A DNA stretch of 43,820 nt from Burkholderiales bacterium. GTDB lineage: Bacteria > Pseudomonadota > Gammaproteobacteria > Burkholderiales > Burkholderiaceae_C. Below, one piece after another: positions 16,954 to 25,859 of the stretch. The notes beneath the pieces are model-generated. The model had not been told where the DNA came from, ran no database searches, and saw only the letters and a program-made list of their open reading frames with translations. Both the position numbers and the translations under genes were made by a program. Every line of letters starts with the position of its first letter. Position 1 is the stretch's first letter. Location: NCBI GenBank assembly GCA_025358485.1, contig JANYJJ010000136.1, positions 1 to 43,820 on the forward strand, given 5' to 3'.

Positions 16954-17672
16954 GCGGAGCACTTTCCGGTGATGGCGTCGTTGCGCAAACGCACTGCGTT
17001 TTGCGTGCTGCGCTTTACTTTGGAATCACTCGCCGCTTGACCCTCAAGCGCAATGTTCAAGCTGCGAATGTGATGCTGTGGAGGGCAGGTGGCGGCAGCG
17101 CTGTCGGCGGCCGAGCAAGCCGTGGCGCACATGCCTTCGAGCGAAATGTGTTGCACCGACGGCGTCACGGTGAACGAGGTGACAGTCACGGTGTTGGCGT
17201 CGCTCAGGGCTTGCCAATTTCCATTGCCCAGCAAGAATTCGACCACGCCAGCGCGAAGGCGAAAACCGAAGTTTTCGTTGCTGTCCACGGCGTCGTTTTC
17301 AGCGGGTTTGGTCACTTCGTCGCGTGAGAAGTTGAACGCGATGTCGTTGGTAGCAATGGTCACGAAGGCGTAGGGGTTCAGCGCCAGCGCCTCGGTGTCA
17401 CGCTGCCAAACGCCCGCCGACGCGTTGCCCCAATACCCTGCGCGGCGCAAGTCGCGGGCGATCAAGTCAGATGCGCTGCGCAGGTCTTGCATCAAGCGCA
17501 ACTCAACTTGCAGCGCACGGCTTTCGCGCAAGTGGCGGCTGAAGAAGCTGAAGACGGCGGCGATCACGATCAGGCCTATGGCCACGGCCACCATCAGCTC
17601 GACCAAGCTCAGGCCGCGTTGGCTCTTGTGCGCGGCATGGGTTTTTTGCGCTGCATGGGAAGAGTTTTTCAT
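16950..17672 (-). CDS. pilW: type IV pilus minor prepilin PilW-like
   Basis: A 240-residue minor pilin with a basic leader ending KSQRG, cleaved before LSLVELMVAVAIGLIVIAAVFSFF (Glu at +5), then an amphipathic helix (LRLMQDLRSASDLIARDLRRAGYWGN) characteristic of PilW. A C-terminal Cys pair region (CATACSAADSAAATC) is present. ATG 17672 shares its first base with the pilE stop, and the end overlaps pilX by 4 nt. This supports strict co-translation. Confidence 0.88.
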   Translation of the reverse strand: MKNSSHAAQKTHAAHKSQRGLSLVELMVAVAIGLIVIAAVFSFFSRHLRESRALQVELRLMQDLRSASDLIARDLRRAGYWGNASAGVWQRDTEALALNPYAFVTIATNDIAFNFSRDEVTKPAENDAVDSNENFGFRLRAGVVEFLLGNGNWQALSDANTVTVTSFTVTPSVQHISLEGMCATACSAADSAAATCPPQHHIRSLNIALEGQAASDSKVKRSTQNAVRLRNDAITGKCSA

Positions 17673-18118
17673 CACAGCATCCAGCAGCGTTTGTTGGCGG
17701 CGTTGTCGTTGCCTGCACTGGTGTCGCGCCCAGATGCGTAGGCCACATTTGCGCCGTCCACCGTCAGCTTCATCACGCCGCAGTTGCTGTCTGCGCGCTG
17801 CGCGCCAGCGGCGGTGGCCAGCACGATGAAACCAGCAGGTGTGGCGGTGGGCACGTCCAGCACGTAATGCCCAGAAGGTGAAGTGCTGCGCGTGCCGATG
17901 TCACTCAAGTTGCCGTACACGGCGTTGTTGGCGCGAAAGCGCGACTGTGCCAAATGCACATCCATCAAAGCCACCAAGGCATCTGCGCGGCGCGCTTTGT
18001 TGACGGCGCTTTGGTAGGTGGGAATGGCGATGCTTGACAAGACAGCGACGATGGCTGCCACGATGCTCATCTCCACCAAAGTGAAGCCGCGCGCGTTTTT
18101 GTTGAATGTAGTTTTCAT
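17672..18118 (-). CDS. pilE: type IV pilin, PilE-like
   Basis: A 148-residue prepilin with a short leader (MKTTFNKNARG) and the class III site G-FTLVEMSIVAAIVAVLSSIAIPTYQ. The mature domain has a C-terminal disulfide-loop pair (SNCGVMKLTVDGANVAYASG ... NKRCW), as in PilE-type minor pilins. The start is supported by CCGGAG about 8 nt upstream of ATG. Its place directly after fimT and before pilW, rather than at the operon's distal end, is somewhat different from the common fimT-pilV-pilW-pilX-pilY1-pilE order. Confidence 0.87.
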   Translation of the reverse strand: MKTTFNKNARGFTLVEMSIVAAIVAVLSSIAIPTYQSAVNKARRADALVALMDVHLAQSRFRANNAVYGNLSDIGTRSTSPSGHYVLDVPTATPAGFIVLATAAGAQRADSNCGVMKLTVDGANVAYASGRDTSAGNDNAANKRCWML

Positions 18119-18133
18119 GTGCGTGGCTCCGGA

Positions 18134-18754
18134 TCAGCAAGCGCGGTAGCCAGGAACGGCGGCGGTGGCGGGAGTGGCGGAGGGAGTGGCGGAGGGGGTG
18201 GCGGTGGGGGTCGCGGTGGCCGAGGCACTGCCTTTCGGCGAGCAAGACCGAACGCGCCCCATGACGTTGACCACGTGGTGCACCGCACGGCCACTTGGGG
18301 CCATCACTTTCAGCGTGCCAGTTGGCGTGCTGGTGCCGTGCAGCGGGTCAAACAAAATCGAGTTGACGTTGGCTTGCACAACCACTTTGTCGCCAGCTGA
18401 AAACGCCACAGTTTTGATGGCTTGGACGGGTGCCGTGCAGGTGGCGTTGCCGTCCGCATCGCAACTGCAATCGGCGTGATTGCCGGTGTGTGCCACGTAA
18501 CAACTGTGGCTGTTGTCAGCGCTGTAAAAACTCAGCCGCACAGGCTGGTTGCGCAGCACGGCTTCTTGGCGCACAAATTGAATGTCAGCGTGCAAGTTGG
18601 TGGCAGCGCCGTCAATGCGGCGGTTTTCAATGAAGCCGCTGAAGCTGGGCGTCACGGTGGACATGATCACAGCCGCAATCGCTGAGACAACGCTGGTTTC
18701 GATCAGGGTGACGCCGCTGTGTGTGAACCTGCCGTGTGTGAACCTGCTGGGCAT
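18134..18754 (-). CDS. fimT: type IV pilus minor prepilin FimT/GspH-like
   Basis: A 206-residue prepilin whose leader ends THSG before VTLIETSVVSAIAAVIMSTVTPSFSGF (Glu +5), followed by FVRQEAVLRNQPVRLSF, a hallmark of the FimT/GspH domain. Near the C-terminus the usual GRVRSCSP segment is followed by an inserted Ser/Ala/Thr/Pro dipeptide stretch, coded by a GGCGGxx repeat at about 18155-18232, then GYRAC. First gene of the pilin operon; GGAG lies 5 nt before ATG. The upstream 200 bp would hold the promoter. Confidence 0.85.
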   Translation of the reverse strand: MPSRFTHGRFTHSGVTLIETSVVSAIAAVIMSTVTPSFSGFIENRRIDGAATNLHADIQFVRQEAVLRNQPVRLSFYSADNSHSCYVAHTGNHADCSCDADGNATCTAPVQAIKTVAFSAGDKVVVQANVNSILFDPLHGTSTPTGTLKVMAPSGRAVHHVVNVMGRVRSCSPKGSASATATPTATPSATPSATPATAAVPGYRAC

Positions 18755-18779
18755 GTGAACTCCGGGGTATGAGTGAATG

Positions 18780-18954
18780 CACAGACTGTAAAAAAGCGCA
18801 TCGATTTGCGCTTCCCCCAGAGGGCGGTTTTCGCGGCCTTCTTAGGGGTGGGCACCCGGTTGGGGGGTGGTGGAACCAGCGCGCGGTGGCCGTCAGGCCG
18901 CTGGGTGATTTCGAAGGCCGCACTCAAGCGGGTTTGAGTCCACTGCCGCTCGAA
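18780..18954. other. non-coding spacer upstream of fimT, possible repeat fragment
   Basis: No gene is seen here. GCGCA (18796-18800) and TGCGC (18807-18811) form a small hairpin. The following C-rich/G-rich stretch (cttcccccagagggcgg) looks like intergenic repeat material often seen in this family. The pilin promoter should lie here, but I cannot place it. Confidence 0.3.
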
Positions 18955-19137
18955 TCACAGCTTCCAATGACTTCCCAGTATGGGTGCGTCACGCGCAGCC
19001 CACTGCGGGCACAACATTTGTACGACTTCCATCAGGCTCAACCAATCGGCAAATGGCTCGATGGTGTGGGGTGGCGTTTCAAAAGGCACACCCGCTTCGC
19101 GCACCAGCACCACAGGCGAATCAATCGATGAGTTCAT
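18955..19137 (-). CDS. hypothetical protein, 60 residues
   Basis: A small open frame starting MNSSIDSPVVLVREAG with a Pro/Phe/Trp-rich middle (HTIEPFADWLSLMEVVQMLCPQW). Its composition looks coding: conserved-type Trp/Pro motifs, no low-complexity, and no shadow of another gene. Its ATG lies inside the end of the nucleotidyltransferase remnant, overlapping by 17 nt, as in translationally coupled pairs. I do not recognise the family and suggest no function. Confidence 0.45.
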   Translation of the reverse strand: MNSSIDSPVVLVREAGVPFETPPHTIEPFADWLSLMEVVQMLCPQWAARDAPILGSHWKL

Positions 19138-19293
19138 GGAACAAATCCATTTGATCGAACAAAGAAAAATATTCCCGCAGCTGAACTCGGTCCAGCGACG
19201 CGCGGTGAATTTTCACCAACGCGCGAATGTCGTCCATGTCGCGCAGTCGCGTGGCATGGAATTTGTCCGGCAAGGCTTGGCATGGCGGCAACG
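19121..19293 (-). pseudogene. C-terminal remnant of a nucleotidyltransferase-like gene
   Basis: Directly downstream of the nrdR stop, one frame reads [32 protein letters not shown]...YFSLFDQMDLFHELID and stops. The pattern (LPPxxxLxDKxxATRxRDxDDIRAL, then a short helix) is typical of the C-terminal end of chromosomal or antitoxin-type nucleotidyltransferases. The N-terminal catalytic domain is missing, since nrdR occupies that DNA in another frame. It is probably the left-over end of a gene cut by a past deletion, with the 60-residue frame as its former downstream partner. Confidence 0.45.
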
Positions 19294-19737
19294 TCAAATA
19301 TCCCGGATCAACTGCCTGAATTCGTCCACGTCTTCGAAGCTTCGATACACCGAAGCAAAGCGCACGTAGGCGACTTTGTCGATGCGCTTCAGTTCGCGCA
19401 TCACCAGCTCGCCGAGCTTGGTGGTGAGCACTTCTTTGGCACCGCTGTTGAGCAGCTTGTCTTGAATGCGCTCGATGGCGGCGTCGATTTGCTCGACGCT
19501 GACGGGGCGTTTTCGCAGGGCCAGCGTCATGGAAGCGCGCACTTTGCTCATCTCGAACTCGGCGCGGGTGCCGTCTTTCTTTACGACGGAAGGCAGCGCA
19601 ATTTCTGCGCGTTCGTAAGTGGTGAAGCGCTTGTCGCAGGCCTGGCAGCGACGGCGGCGCCGCACCACGTCGCCTTCGTCCGACTCGCGGGTTTCGGCGA
19701 CTTGGGTGTCGTCGTGGCTGCAAAAGGGGCAACGCAT
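19294..19737 (-). CDS. nrdR: transcriptional repressor NrdR
   Basis: Nucleotide-sensing repressor of ribonucleotide reductase genes. The 147-residue protein has the N-terminal zinc ribbon [13 protein letters not shown]...[17 protein letters not shown] (two CxxC pairs) and the ATP-cone domain ([32 protein letters not shown]...). Full length, ending ...EFRQLIRDI. It sits downstream of glyA, a common order in Burkholderiales. Its targets would carry NrdR boxes; none is evident in this window. Confidence 0.97.
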   Translation of the reverse strand: MRCPFCSHDDTQVAETRESDEGDVVRRRRRCQACDKRFTTYERAEIALPSVVKKDGTRAEFEMSKVRASMTLALRKRPVSVEQIDAAIERIQDKLLNSGAKEVLTTKLGELVMRELKRIDKVAYVRFASVYRSFEDVDEFRQLIRDI

Positions 19738-19837
19738 GGTCTATCCCCGCCTTCTTGAACCGCATCGGCCTGCAAGCCGATGGGCGGTGCGTGGCTCGCA
19801 ACTTGAAGAACAAGCTAAGGATTCATAGTTTGGGTTC

Positions 19838-19928
19838 AGCCCAACCGCCACGATCTCACCCCCATCCTCATCCTCATCCCAGCCTTCCCGCTTACCGGGT
19901 GAAGGGGCCAATACACGCCCCGCCGTCA
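19838..19928. repeat. probable interspersed intergenic repeat between glyA and nrdR
   Basis: The spacer contains CCTCATCCTCATCCC followed by an imperfect inverted repeat, CCTTCCCG / CCGGGTGAAGG (19883-19905). On the minus strand this gives the familiar LAPSPGKREGWDE translation seen from intergenic repeats in many proteobacteria. I treat it as non-coding. Confidence 0.45.
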
Positions 19929-19930
19929 CC

Positions 19931-21181
19931 TCAACGGTAAACAGGAAAGTCCTTCGTCAATGCCGCCACTTTGGCGCGCACGGTGTTCAGGTTGGCCTCA
20001 TCAAGTGGCTGGTCCAGCACGTCGGCAATCAGGTGGGCGGTCATGACCGACTCGGCTTCTTTGAAACCGCGCGTGGTCAACGCGGGCGTGCCCAGGCGAA
20101 TTCCGCTGGTGACCATGGCTTTTTGCGGATCATTCGGGATGCCGTTTTTGTTGCAGGTCATGTGGGCCGCGCCGAGCACGTTTTCGGCTTCTTTGCCGGT
20201 CAGACCTTTGGGGCGTAAATCGACCAGCATCAGGTGCGACTCGGTACGCCCGCTGACGATGCGCAGGCCGCGCTGAATCAGCGTTTGGGCCATCACGGCC
20301 GCGTTTTTCACGACCTGCGCTTGGTAGGCCTTGAACTCTGGTGTCAGCGCTTCCTTGAAAGCCACGGCTTTGGCTGCAATCACATGCATCAAGGGGCCGC
20401 CTTGAATGCCAGGGAAAATCGCGCTGTTGATTTTTTTCGCGATGGCTTCGTCGTTCATCAAGATGATGCCGCCGCGTGGGCCGCGCAGGCCTTTGTGGGT
20501 GGTGGACGTGACCACGTCGGCAAACGGCGTGGGGTTGGGGTAGACGCCGCCCGCAATCAAGCCCGAGTAGTGCGCCATGTCGACCAAAAAGTAAGCGCCG
20601 ATGTCTTTGGCCACTTTGGCAAAGCGCGCGAAGTCGATGTGCAGGCTGTAGGCAGACGCACCGGCAATGAGCAGCTTGGGCTTGTGCTCATGGGCCAAGC
20701 GCTCCATGGCGTCGTAGTCAATTTCCTCGGTTGCGGTCAGGCCGTAGCTGACCACCTTGAACCACTTGCCGCTCATGTTCAGTGGCATGCCGTGGGTCAG
20801 GTGACCGCCTTCGGCCAAGCTCATGCCCATGATGGTGTCGCCGGGGTTGAGCAGCGCAAAAAACACGGCTTGGTTGGCCTGCGAGCCTGAATTGGGCTGC
20901 ACGTTGGCGTGGGCCGCTCCAAACATTTGCTTGACGCGATCAATCGCCAATTGCTCGGCCATGTCGACAAATTCGCAGCCGCCGTAGTAACGCTTGCCTG
21001 GGTAGCCTTCGGCGTATTTGTTGGTGAGCTGACTGCCTTGCGCCTGCATGACCGCAGGCGAGGCGTAGTTTTCTGAGGCGATGAGCTCGATGTGGTCTTC
21101 TTGGCGCTGGTTTTCGCGCTGAATGACAGACCACAGCGCGGGGTCGGTGTGAGCAATGGTGGAGACGGTGCGGTCGAACAT
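19931..21181 (-). CDS. glyA: serine hydroxymethyltransferase
   Basis: PLP enzyme interconverting serine plus tetrahydrofolate with glycine plus 5,10-methylene-THF, the main one-carbon source. The 416-residue form shows [56 protein letters not shown] and the PLP lysine in [16 protein letters not shown]. The end region also fits ([15 protein letters not shown]). ATG 21181 ([14 protein letters not shown]) matches the family's start; the frame stays open to a TTG at 21241, which I judge untranslated. No strong ribosome binding site is visible. Transcribed toward nrdR. Confidence 0.97.
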   Translation of the reverse strand: MFDRTVSTIAHTDPALWSVIQRENQRQEDHIELIASENYASPAVMQAQGSQLTNKYAEGYPGKRYYGGCEFVDMAEQLAIDRVKQMFGAAHANVQPNSGSQANQAVFFALLNPGDTIMGMSLAEGGHLTHGMPLNMSGKWFKVVSYGLTATEEIDYDAMERLAHEHKPKLLIAGASAYSLHIDFARFAKVAKDIGAYFLVDMAHYSGLIAGGVYPNPTPFADVVTSTTHKGLRGPRGGIILMNDEAIAKKINSAIFPGIQGGPLMHVIAAKAVAFKEALTPEFKAYQAQVVKNAAVMAQTLIQRGLRIVSGRTESHLMLVDLRPKGLTGKEAENVLGAAHMTCNKNGIPNDPQKAMVTSGIRLGTPALTTRGFKEAESVMTAHLIADVLDQPLDEANLNTVRAKVAALTKDFPVYR

Positions 21182-21324
21182 GGTGCGGCGGGCCTGTGCA
21201 GGAGAAATCCCTGCTGACTTCGAGGAAGCAAAGGGCTTCAATCAAACCAGCGAAGGACGGCCCAGGCGAACGGCTGAGGCAGTGTGTCGTTCAGATCGGA
21301 AGCGTCACACCGTCTGCGCTTCGC

Positions 21325-21338
21325 GGTGGTTTACCACC
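21325..21338 (-). promoter_or_regulatory. hairpin in glyA leader
   Basis: The 227-bp gap upstream of glyA holds a tight inverted repeat, GGTGGT-tt-ACCACC. No riboswitch consensus is recognised around it. A leader hairpin or processing site is possible. Confidence 0.3.
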
Positions 21339-21408
21339 TCAGAGCGGGCTGTTGTTGCCCCTCATATCGCCAGTCGCGCAGAAGCGCTGAGTGTAGCGTC
21401 GGGTGCGC

Positions 21409-22419
21409 TTAATTCAGGGTGGCAACTTGCTCGGTGACCGGCTTGGCTTCGGGTTTGGTTTCGGTTTTGATTTCGGTTTTAGATTCGGCTTTAGATTCTG
21501 TTTTCACTGCAACACTGTCCGCGTCGCGGTTGACCTTTGCCGAAGGCGACGAAGGCGACGAGGGCGCTGAGGCGACGGACAGACCCGGCGTGGCTGCCGC
21601 CGTGGTCGGCACAAAAGAAGGCACGTTGATGGCCACGGTTTTGCCATTGGCCACCATGCGCAAATGGCCCTGCTCGGTCAACACGCGGGCCACGTAGCCG
21701 CCGTCTTCCGGCAGGTTGGCAGCGCCGACGTAGTGCTTCAGCCCCGCTTCCAAGCTGCCCGCGCGCGCAATACATTCTTTGAGCACTTGCACGCCGACTC
21801 GCAAATTCGTCACCGGGTCAAACGCAGCAAAGTTGCCACCGAAGGCTTCGTACTTTTGGTCGTGCACTTGGGTCATGACCTGCATCAAACCCTGCGCGCC
21901 GACGTTGCTCTGCGCAAAGGGGTTGAAGCTTGACTCGATGGCCATGATGGCCAAGATCAAGGTCGGGTCGAGCTTGACGCGGTCGCCCAAATACCAGGCC
22001 TCTTTCACCAGGCGGCTGATGGGCTCGGGGGCCACGCGGTAGCGCTTAGAAATCCACTGCGCCACCAAAGCTTGCTGGTGGTTTAGATTTTTCGGATCGA
22101 TGGCGGTGGCGCGCGCGATGGCGTCAGGCTCGCTCAATTCGGCTGCCAGCTTAGCGTCGGGCTCGGCGCGAGCTTCCCGGCGCTCTTGCAACCAGCCCAG
22201 AGTGCTGGCTTCAATTTCGTGACGCAGTTCGTTGCGGCTGCTCAAGAAAATCAGCCCGCCGACCATCACTAAACCCAGCAGTGCAAAGGTGTTGTGGCTG
22301 ACTTCGAGCAGGCCGTGGCCTGCGTCGCGCGTGAACACGGTGACACTGGCGCATGCCGTGCGGCCGAGTTGCGTCAAGCGCATCCAAAACGTCTTCAGGA
22401 AAAGGAGAAAAGCGGCCAT
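21409..22419 (-). CDS. membrane-anchored lytic transglycosylase, SLT domain
   Basis: A 336-residue murein-cleaving enzyme. The N-terminal cytoplasmic stretch is followed by a membrane helix (FALLGLVMVGGLIFL, about residues 46-62). A helical linker comes next, then a Slt70-like catalytic domain at about 150-255 with the catalytic Glu in IMAIESSFNPFAQS, then VGAQGLMQVM and a closing repeat-like ATG-type helix with HYVGAANLPEDGGYVARV. The C-terminal 80 residues are Ala/Pro/Ser-rich and end in a KTESKAESKTEIKTETKPEAKP-like tail from 9-12 bp DNA repeats. The active site should face the periplasm. It is the first gene of the minus-strand block; ubiD diverges on the other side of a 260-bp spacer. 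Confidence 0.88.
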   Translation of the reverse strand: MAAFLLFLKTFWMRLTQLGRTACASVTVFTRDAGHGLLEVSHNTFALLGLVMVGGLIFLSSRNELRHEIEASTLGWLQERREARAEPDAKLAAELSEPDAIARATAIDPKNLNHQQALVAQWISKRYRVAPEPISRLVKEAWYLGDRVKLDPTLILAIMAIESSFNPFAQSNVGAQGLMQVMTQVHDQKYEAFGGNFAAFDPVTNLRVGVQVLKECIARAGSLEAGLKHYVGAANLPEDGGYVARVLTEQGHLRMVANGKTVAINVPSFVPTTAAATPGLSVASAPSSPSSPSAKVNRDADSVAVKTESKAESKTEIKTETKPEAKPVTEQVATLN

Positions 22420-22678
22420 GCGGTTCCTGTCTCGCGTCGGGCTGCCTGCGGAGTTGACACACGAAATGTGCGGTCAGCAGGCGACCGGGATAATGATTTC
22501 AGAGGCTGCGTTTGGGCGGGTTGCAGGCACCGTGCCACTTGAGTCTCAGTGTTCAGCCCAAATAAGCACTGTGAGCGGCGTTCGGGTAAGCCCCAGGTCA
22601 TTGCAATTTGGCGCGATTCTAGGAAGGCTTTTCATGCCGGGTCAAGTCTATGAAATCTAATTTTAATTACTTTTGCAT

Positions 22679-24256
22679 ATGAAATATCGGGACTTGCGCG
22701 ACTTCATGGCGGGCTTGGAAAAGATGGGCGAGCTGCAACGCGTCGCAAAGCCAGTTTCCGCGCGGCTGGAGATGACCTCGGTCAGCGACCGCGTGCTGCG
22801 CGCAGCCGGCCCGGCACTGTGGTTTGAAAACCCGGTCGGTTACAAAAAAGAAGGAAATATGTCCGCGCTGACCAACCTGTTCGGCACACCCAAGCGGGTC
22901 GCGCTGGGCATGGGGGCGCAGGAGGTGAGCGAGCTGCGTGATGTGGGCCGCGTGCTGGCCAGCCTGAAAGAGCCCGAGCCACCCAAAGGTTTGAAAGATG
23001 CCGGGCGCTTGCTGCACATGGTGAAGTCACTCTGGGACATGAAGCCTGCCGTGGTGCGCAGTGCGCCTTGCCAAGAAGTGGCGTTGCAAGGCGGCGATGT
23101 CGATTTAGGGCTGCTGCCGGTGCAAACCTGCTGGCCAGGCGACGCCGGGCCGCTCATCACCTGGGGATTGGTGATCACGCGCGGACCACAAAGCGGGCTG
23201 AATCCACGCAAGCGACAGAACTTAGGAATCTATCGGCAACAGGTGATTGCGCGTGATCAGGTCATCATGCGCTGGCTCGCGCATCGCGGTGGGGCGCTGG
23301 ACTTTCGCGAATTTGCGCTGGCCAATCCGGGCCAGCCGTTTCCGATGGCGGTGGCGCTGGGGGCCGACCCGGCCACGATTTTGGGTGCTGTCACACCCGT
23401 GCCCGACACGTTGTCGGAATACCAATTTGCCGGTTTGCTGCGCGGCTCACGCACCGAGTTGATTGATTCCGCGGCAGGTGAGGGCGCAGTGATGCTGCAA
23501 GTCCCCGCCAGCGCCGAGATCGTTTTGGAAGGCTGCATTCCAGTGGCCGCGCCTGGCTACGTGGGCGTCAGCGAATTTGGGGTCAAACTCAAAGAGAAAG
23601 GCGGCTACCTTCATGCACTGGAAGGCCCTTTCGGCGATCACACCGGCTATTACAACGAGCAAGACTGGTTCCCGGTGTTCGAGATCAACCGCATGACCCT
23701 GCGCCGCGACCCGATTTATCACTCCACTTACACCGGCAAACCGCCCGATGAGCCAGCCATCTTGGGCGTGGCGCTGAACGAAGTGTTCGTGCCCATTCTG
23801 CAAAAGCAATTTCCCGAGATCGTCGACTTTTATTTGCCGCCTGAAGGTTGCAGCTACCGCATGGCCATCGTCAGCATCAAAAAGGCCTACCCCGGCCACG
23901 CCAAGCGGCTGATGTTTGGCATTTGGAGTTTTCTGCGCCAGTTCATGTACACAAAATTCATCGTGGTGACCGACGACGATGTGGACATCCGCAATTGGCA
24001 AGAAGTGATGTGGGCCGTCACCACCCGCATGGACCCGGTGCGCGACACCACGCTGGTGGAACACACGCCCATCGACTACCTTGACTTTGCCTCGCCAGTC
24101 AGCGGCCTGGGCGGCAAGATGGGCATGGACGCCACCAACAAATGGCCGGGCGAAACCACCCGTGAGTGGGGCCGCACCATCACCATGGATGCGGCCGTCG
24201 AACAAAAAGTCACCGCGATTTTTGACGACATCATGCGGGCGCACAAATCTGATTGA
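22679..24256 (+). CDS. ubiD: 4-hydroxy-3-polyprenylbenzoate decarboxylase UbiD
   Basis: Prenylated-FMN dependent decarboxylase of ubiquinone biosynthesis. The 525-residue protein is family-typical throughout: [22 protein letters not shown] at the start, [18 protein letters not shown], the catalytic E-R-E region (TELIDS and [12 protein letters not shown]), [46 protein letters not shown] and [18 protein letters not shown] 22679 fits the family start; there is no clear Shine-Dalgarno sequence and the 5' region is A/T-rich, unlike its surroundings. It needs a UbiX partner for the cofactor, which is not in the window. Confidence 0.97.
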   Translation: MKYRDLRDFMAGLEKMGELQRVAKPVSARLEMTSVSDRVLRAAGPALWFENPVGYKKEGNMSALTNLFGTPKRVALGMGAQEVSELRDVGRVLASLKEPEPPKGLKDAGRLLHMVKSLWDMKPAVVRSAPCQEVALQGGDVDLGLLPVQTCWPGDAGPLITWGLVITRGPQSGLNPRKRQNLGIYRQQVIARDQVIMRWLAHRGGALDFREFALANPGQPFPMAVALGADPATILGAVTPVPDTLSEYQFAGLLRGSRTELIDSAAGEGAVMLQVPASAEIVLEGCIPVAAPGYVGVSEFGVKLKEKGGYLHALEGPFGDHTGYYNEQDWFPVFEINRMTLRRDPIYHSTYTGKPPDEPAILGVALNEVFVPILQKQFPEIVDFYLPPEGCSYRMAIVSIKKAYPGHAKRLMFGIWSFLRQFMYTKFIVVTDDDVDIRNWQEVMWAVTTRMDPVRDTTLVEHTPIDYLDFASPVSGLGGKMGMDATNKWPGETTREWGRTITMDAAVEQKVTAIFDDIMRAHKSD

Positions 24257-24274
24257 GATCCGGACTGTGGGCTG

Positions 24275-24304
24275 ACGGCAATCGGCGACAAACCGCGTTG
24301 CCGT
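24275..24304. terminator. possible terminator hairpin after ubiD
   Basis: ACGGCAA (24275-24281) pairs with TTGCCGT (24298-24304) between two convergent genes. There is no clear U run, so its efficiency is doubtful. Confidence 0.35.
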
Positions 24305-24316
24305 TGCCTTAAAGAG

Positions 24317-25204
24317 TCAAAGCGTTTTGCGGCGCTTCACGAGAAAACCCATCGCGGCCAAACCAGCCAGCATCAAGGCGTAAGTCTGCGGCTCCGGAAT
24401 GGGAGCGATGCTGGTCAGGCCGATCACGTTGCTGCTTCCGCCAGCACCGATTTGTCCCAGCACACTCAACGCGCCTGAGTTGAGATCGATGGTGTAGAGG
24501 TTTTGATTCCACGACACAAAGGCCTCGCCAGATGCGGCGATGTCAAAGCCTGTTGCGTTGTTCACGGCAAATGCGTTGCCACCCAAACTCAAATCACCGA
24601 CCTTGCTCAGCATGCCTCCCGCAAAAGCGTTATTGTTCAAATAGAGAGCATCGCTTTCCGCGTCGATGTAGTACAAATTCAGGGTCGCGGCAGCCGACCC
24701 AGCGAAATTTTGGTTGTAGGCTGCGCCGACGACGTCCAATGCACCTCCGCCGCGCGTCAGCGGGGTTTGTGAAGCGGTGACGCCCGTGCTGATGGTCAAC
24801 GCGCGGTTGCTGTTGGATGCAGCCTTGTTGCCGATGACGCGCAAATTGTTGTTTTGCGGATTGAAGTCGATCTCATAGGCAGCGCCACCCGTGGCGGTTG
24901 GGACCACACCACTGGCAAATGAGACGGCCGCACCTGTGTTGGCATTCAGCTTGTAGACGTTGCCCATATTGCTAAGTCCGTAGATTTGGTTGTCTGGGTT
25001 GCGGTAGTCGATGCTCAAGATATTTTCTCCAGCGCCAATTCCGGTGATGGTGGCGCTGGAGACGCTCGCTGCGTTGGAGCTATTGAAAGTGAGCAAACGG
25101 TTGTTGTCGGTCAGCCCGACCAGAACAACGGCTTGTGCCGAAACAGTTGTCAGTGACAGGACAAGTAATGTGCCAAGGCCGGCGCGGGTTGATTTGGATG
25201 ACAT
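24317..25204 (-). CDS. DUF4394 domain protein with PEP-CTERM sorting signal
   Basis: A 295-residue exported protein. It has a signal peptide (MSSKSTRAGLGTLLVLSLTTVSAQA), then a DUF4394-type repetitive beta domain starting VVLVGLTDNNRLLTFNSSNA, with recurring motifs (GLSNMGNVYKLNANTGAAV, YEIDFNPQNNNLRVIG, NLYTIDLNSGALSVLG) reminiscent of a beta-propeller. The C-terminus has the PEP-CTERM tripartite signal: IPEPQ, a hydrophobic helix and the basic tail KRRK. ATG 25204 is preferred because GGAG lies just upstream and the signal peptide starts there; the frame is open much further up. An exosortase is needed for processing but is not in the window. Function unknown. Confidence 0.85.
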   Translation of the reverse strand: MSSKSTRAGLGTLLVLSLTTVSAQAVVLVGLTDNNRLLTFNSSNAASVSSATITGIGAGENILSIDYRNPDNQIYGLSNMGNVYKLNANTGAAVSFASGVVPTATGGAAYEIDFNPQNNNLRVIGNKAASNSNRALTISTGVTASQTPLTRGGGALDVVGAAYNQNFAGSAAATLNLYYIDAESDALYLNNNAFAGGMLSKVGDLSLGGNAFAVNNATGFDIAASGEAFVSWNQNLYTIDLNSGALSVLGQIGAGGSSNVIGLTSIAPIPEPQTYALMLAGLAAMGFLVKRRKTL

Positions 25205-25412
25205 GGATGGCTCCGAAGGAATCTGGGTTGAATAACGTAGGTTGCTTGAGTACGTGGATCGCCGAAGATATTTCGAACGACGTCCTCGATACGCAGTGAC
25301 CACGACAACAGATGCATCGACTGACCAAAAACTGGGCAAAATTTTTTTAAGGCTTTGATTGGAGTCCGTAAAGCCGGGCGTGCAGGCAGGCAGATTTTTG
25401 CGGCTCAGGTAG

Positions 25413-25859
25413 CAAGAAGCGCCACCAAGTCTGAGGCCGTGTGGTTTTTCAAAACGGACCAGAGTAAACCTGCGCAAATGGGGGGCAAGGCCACGGGAAG
25501 TGGCAGGCAAACTAAAAATCGACGCGGTGCTGTCTGCGCGAGACGAGCGCGTTGCGGCGCAGCAAATGCTCGCGATGCCTTCCGGCATCACGGCGCGCTA
25601 AGCCTTCCAGGGCATCCGGCTGCGCGCGGGCGTCACCGCTTTTTTCGGTGATTCAGCGGCCATAAGCGGTGGTCGAACCCTTGAACTCGAATTCAGCGCT
25701 GCCGATGTTGCGCGATTTGTCGGGGCAACTGCCATCGACTGGGCACCAGCGCAAGAAGCTCGAATCGCTGCGCTGGTGCCGCTCAACACCTGTGACTCGC
25801 TGAGGGCGCGTTGGGTTGCCAGCAAGGCGATTGAGTTTTATCCCGCGCCCTATGCTTGA
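25413..25859 (+). pseudogene. interrupted open frame of unknown family
   Basis: One frame is open from 25413, broken by TAA at 25599-25601, and open again to TGA at 25857. The translation on each side looks protein-like: EVAGKLKIDAVLSARDERV before the stop, and AFQGIRLRAGVTAFFGDS, LEFSAADVARFVGATAIDWA and LVPLNTCDSLRARWVASKAI after it. The balanced composition suggests one gene inactivated by a nonsense mutation and lacking a clear start. I do not recognise the family. Confidence 0.35.

Noticed and set aside
18119-18400. Gly-rich plus-strand frame at the fimT 3' end
   Set aside because: It is the antisense reading of the Ala/Thr/Pro repeat insertion in fimT.
19741-19929. Minus-strand 62-residue frame containing LAPSPGKREGWDEDEDGG
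   Set aside because: This translation is typical of intergenic repeat DNA, and there is no start context.
24317-25591. Long N-terminal extension of the PEP-CTERM protein
   Set aside because: A proper signal peptide and GGAG site are found at ATG 25204; the extension has no protein-like character.
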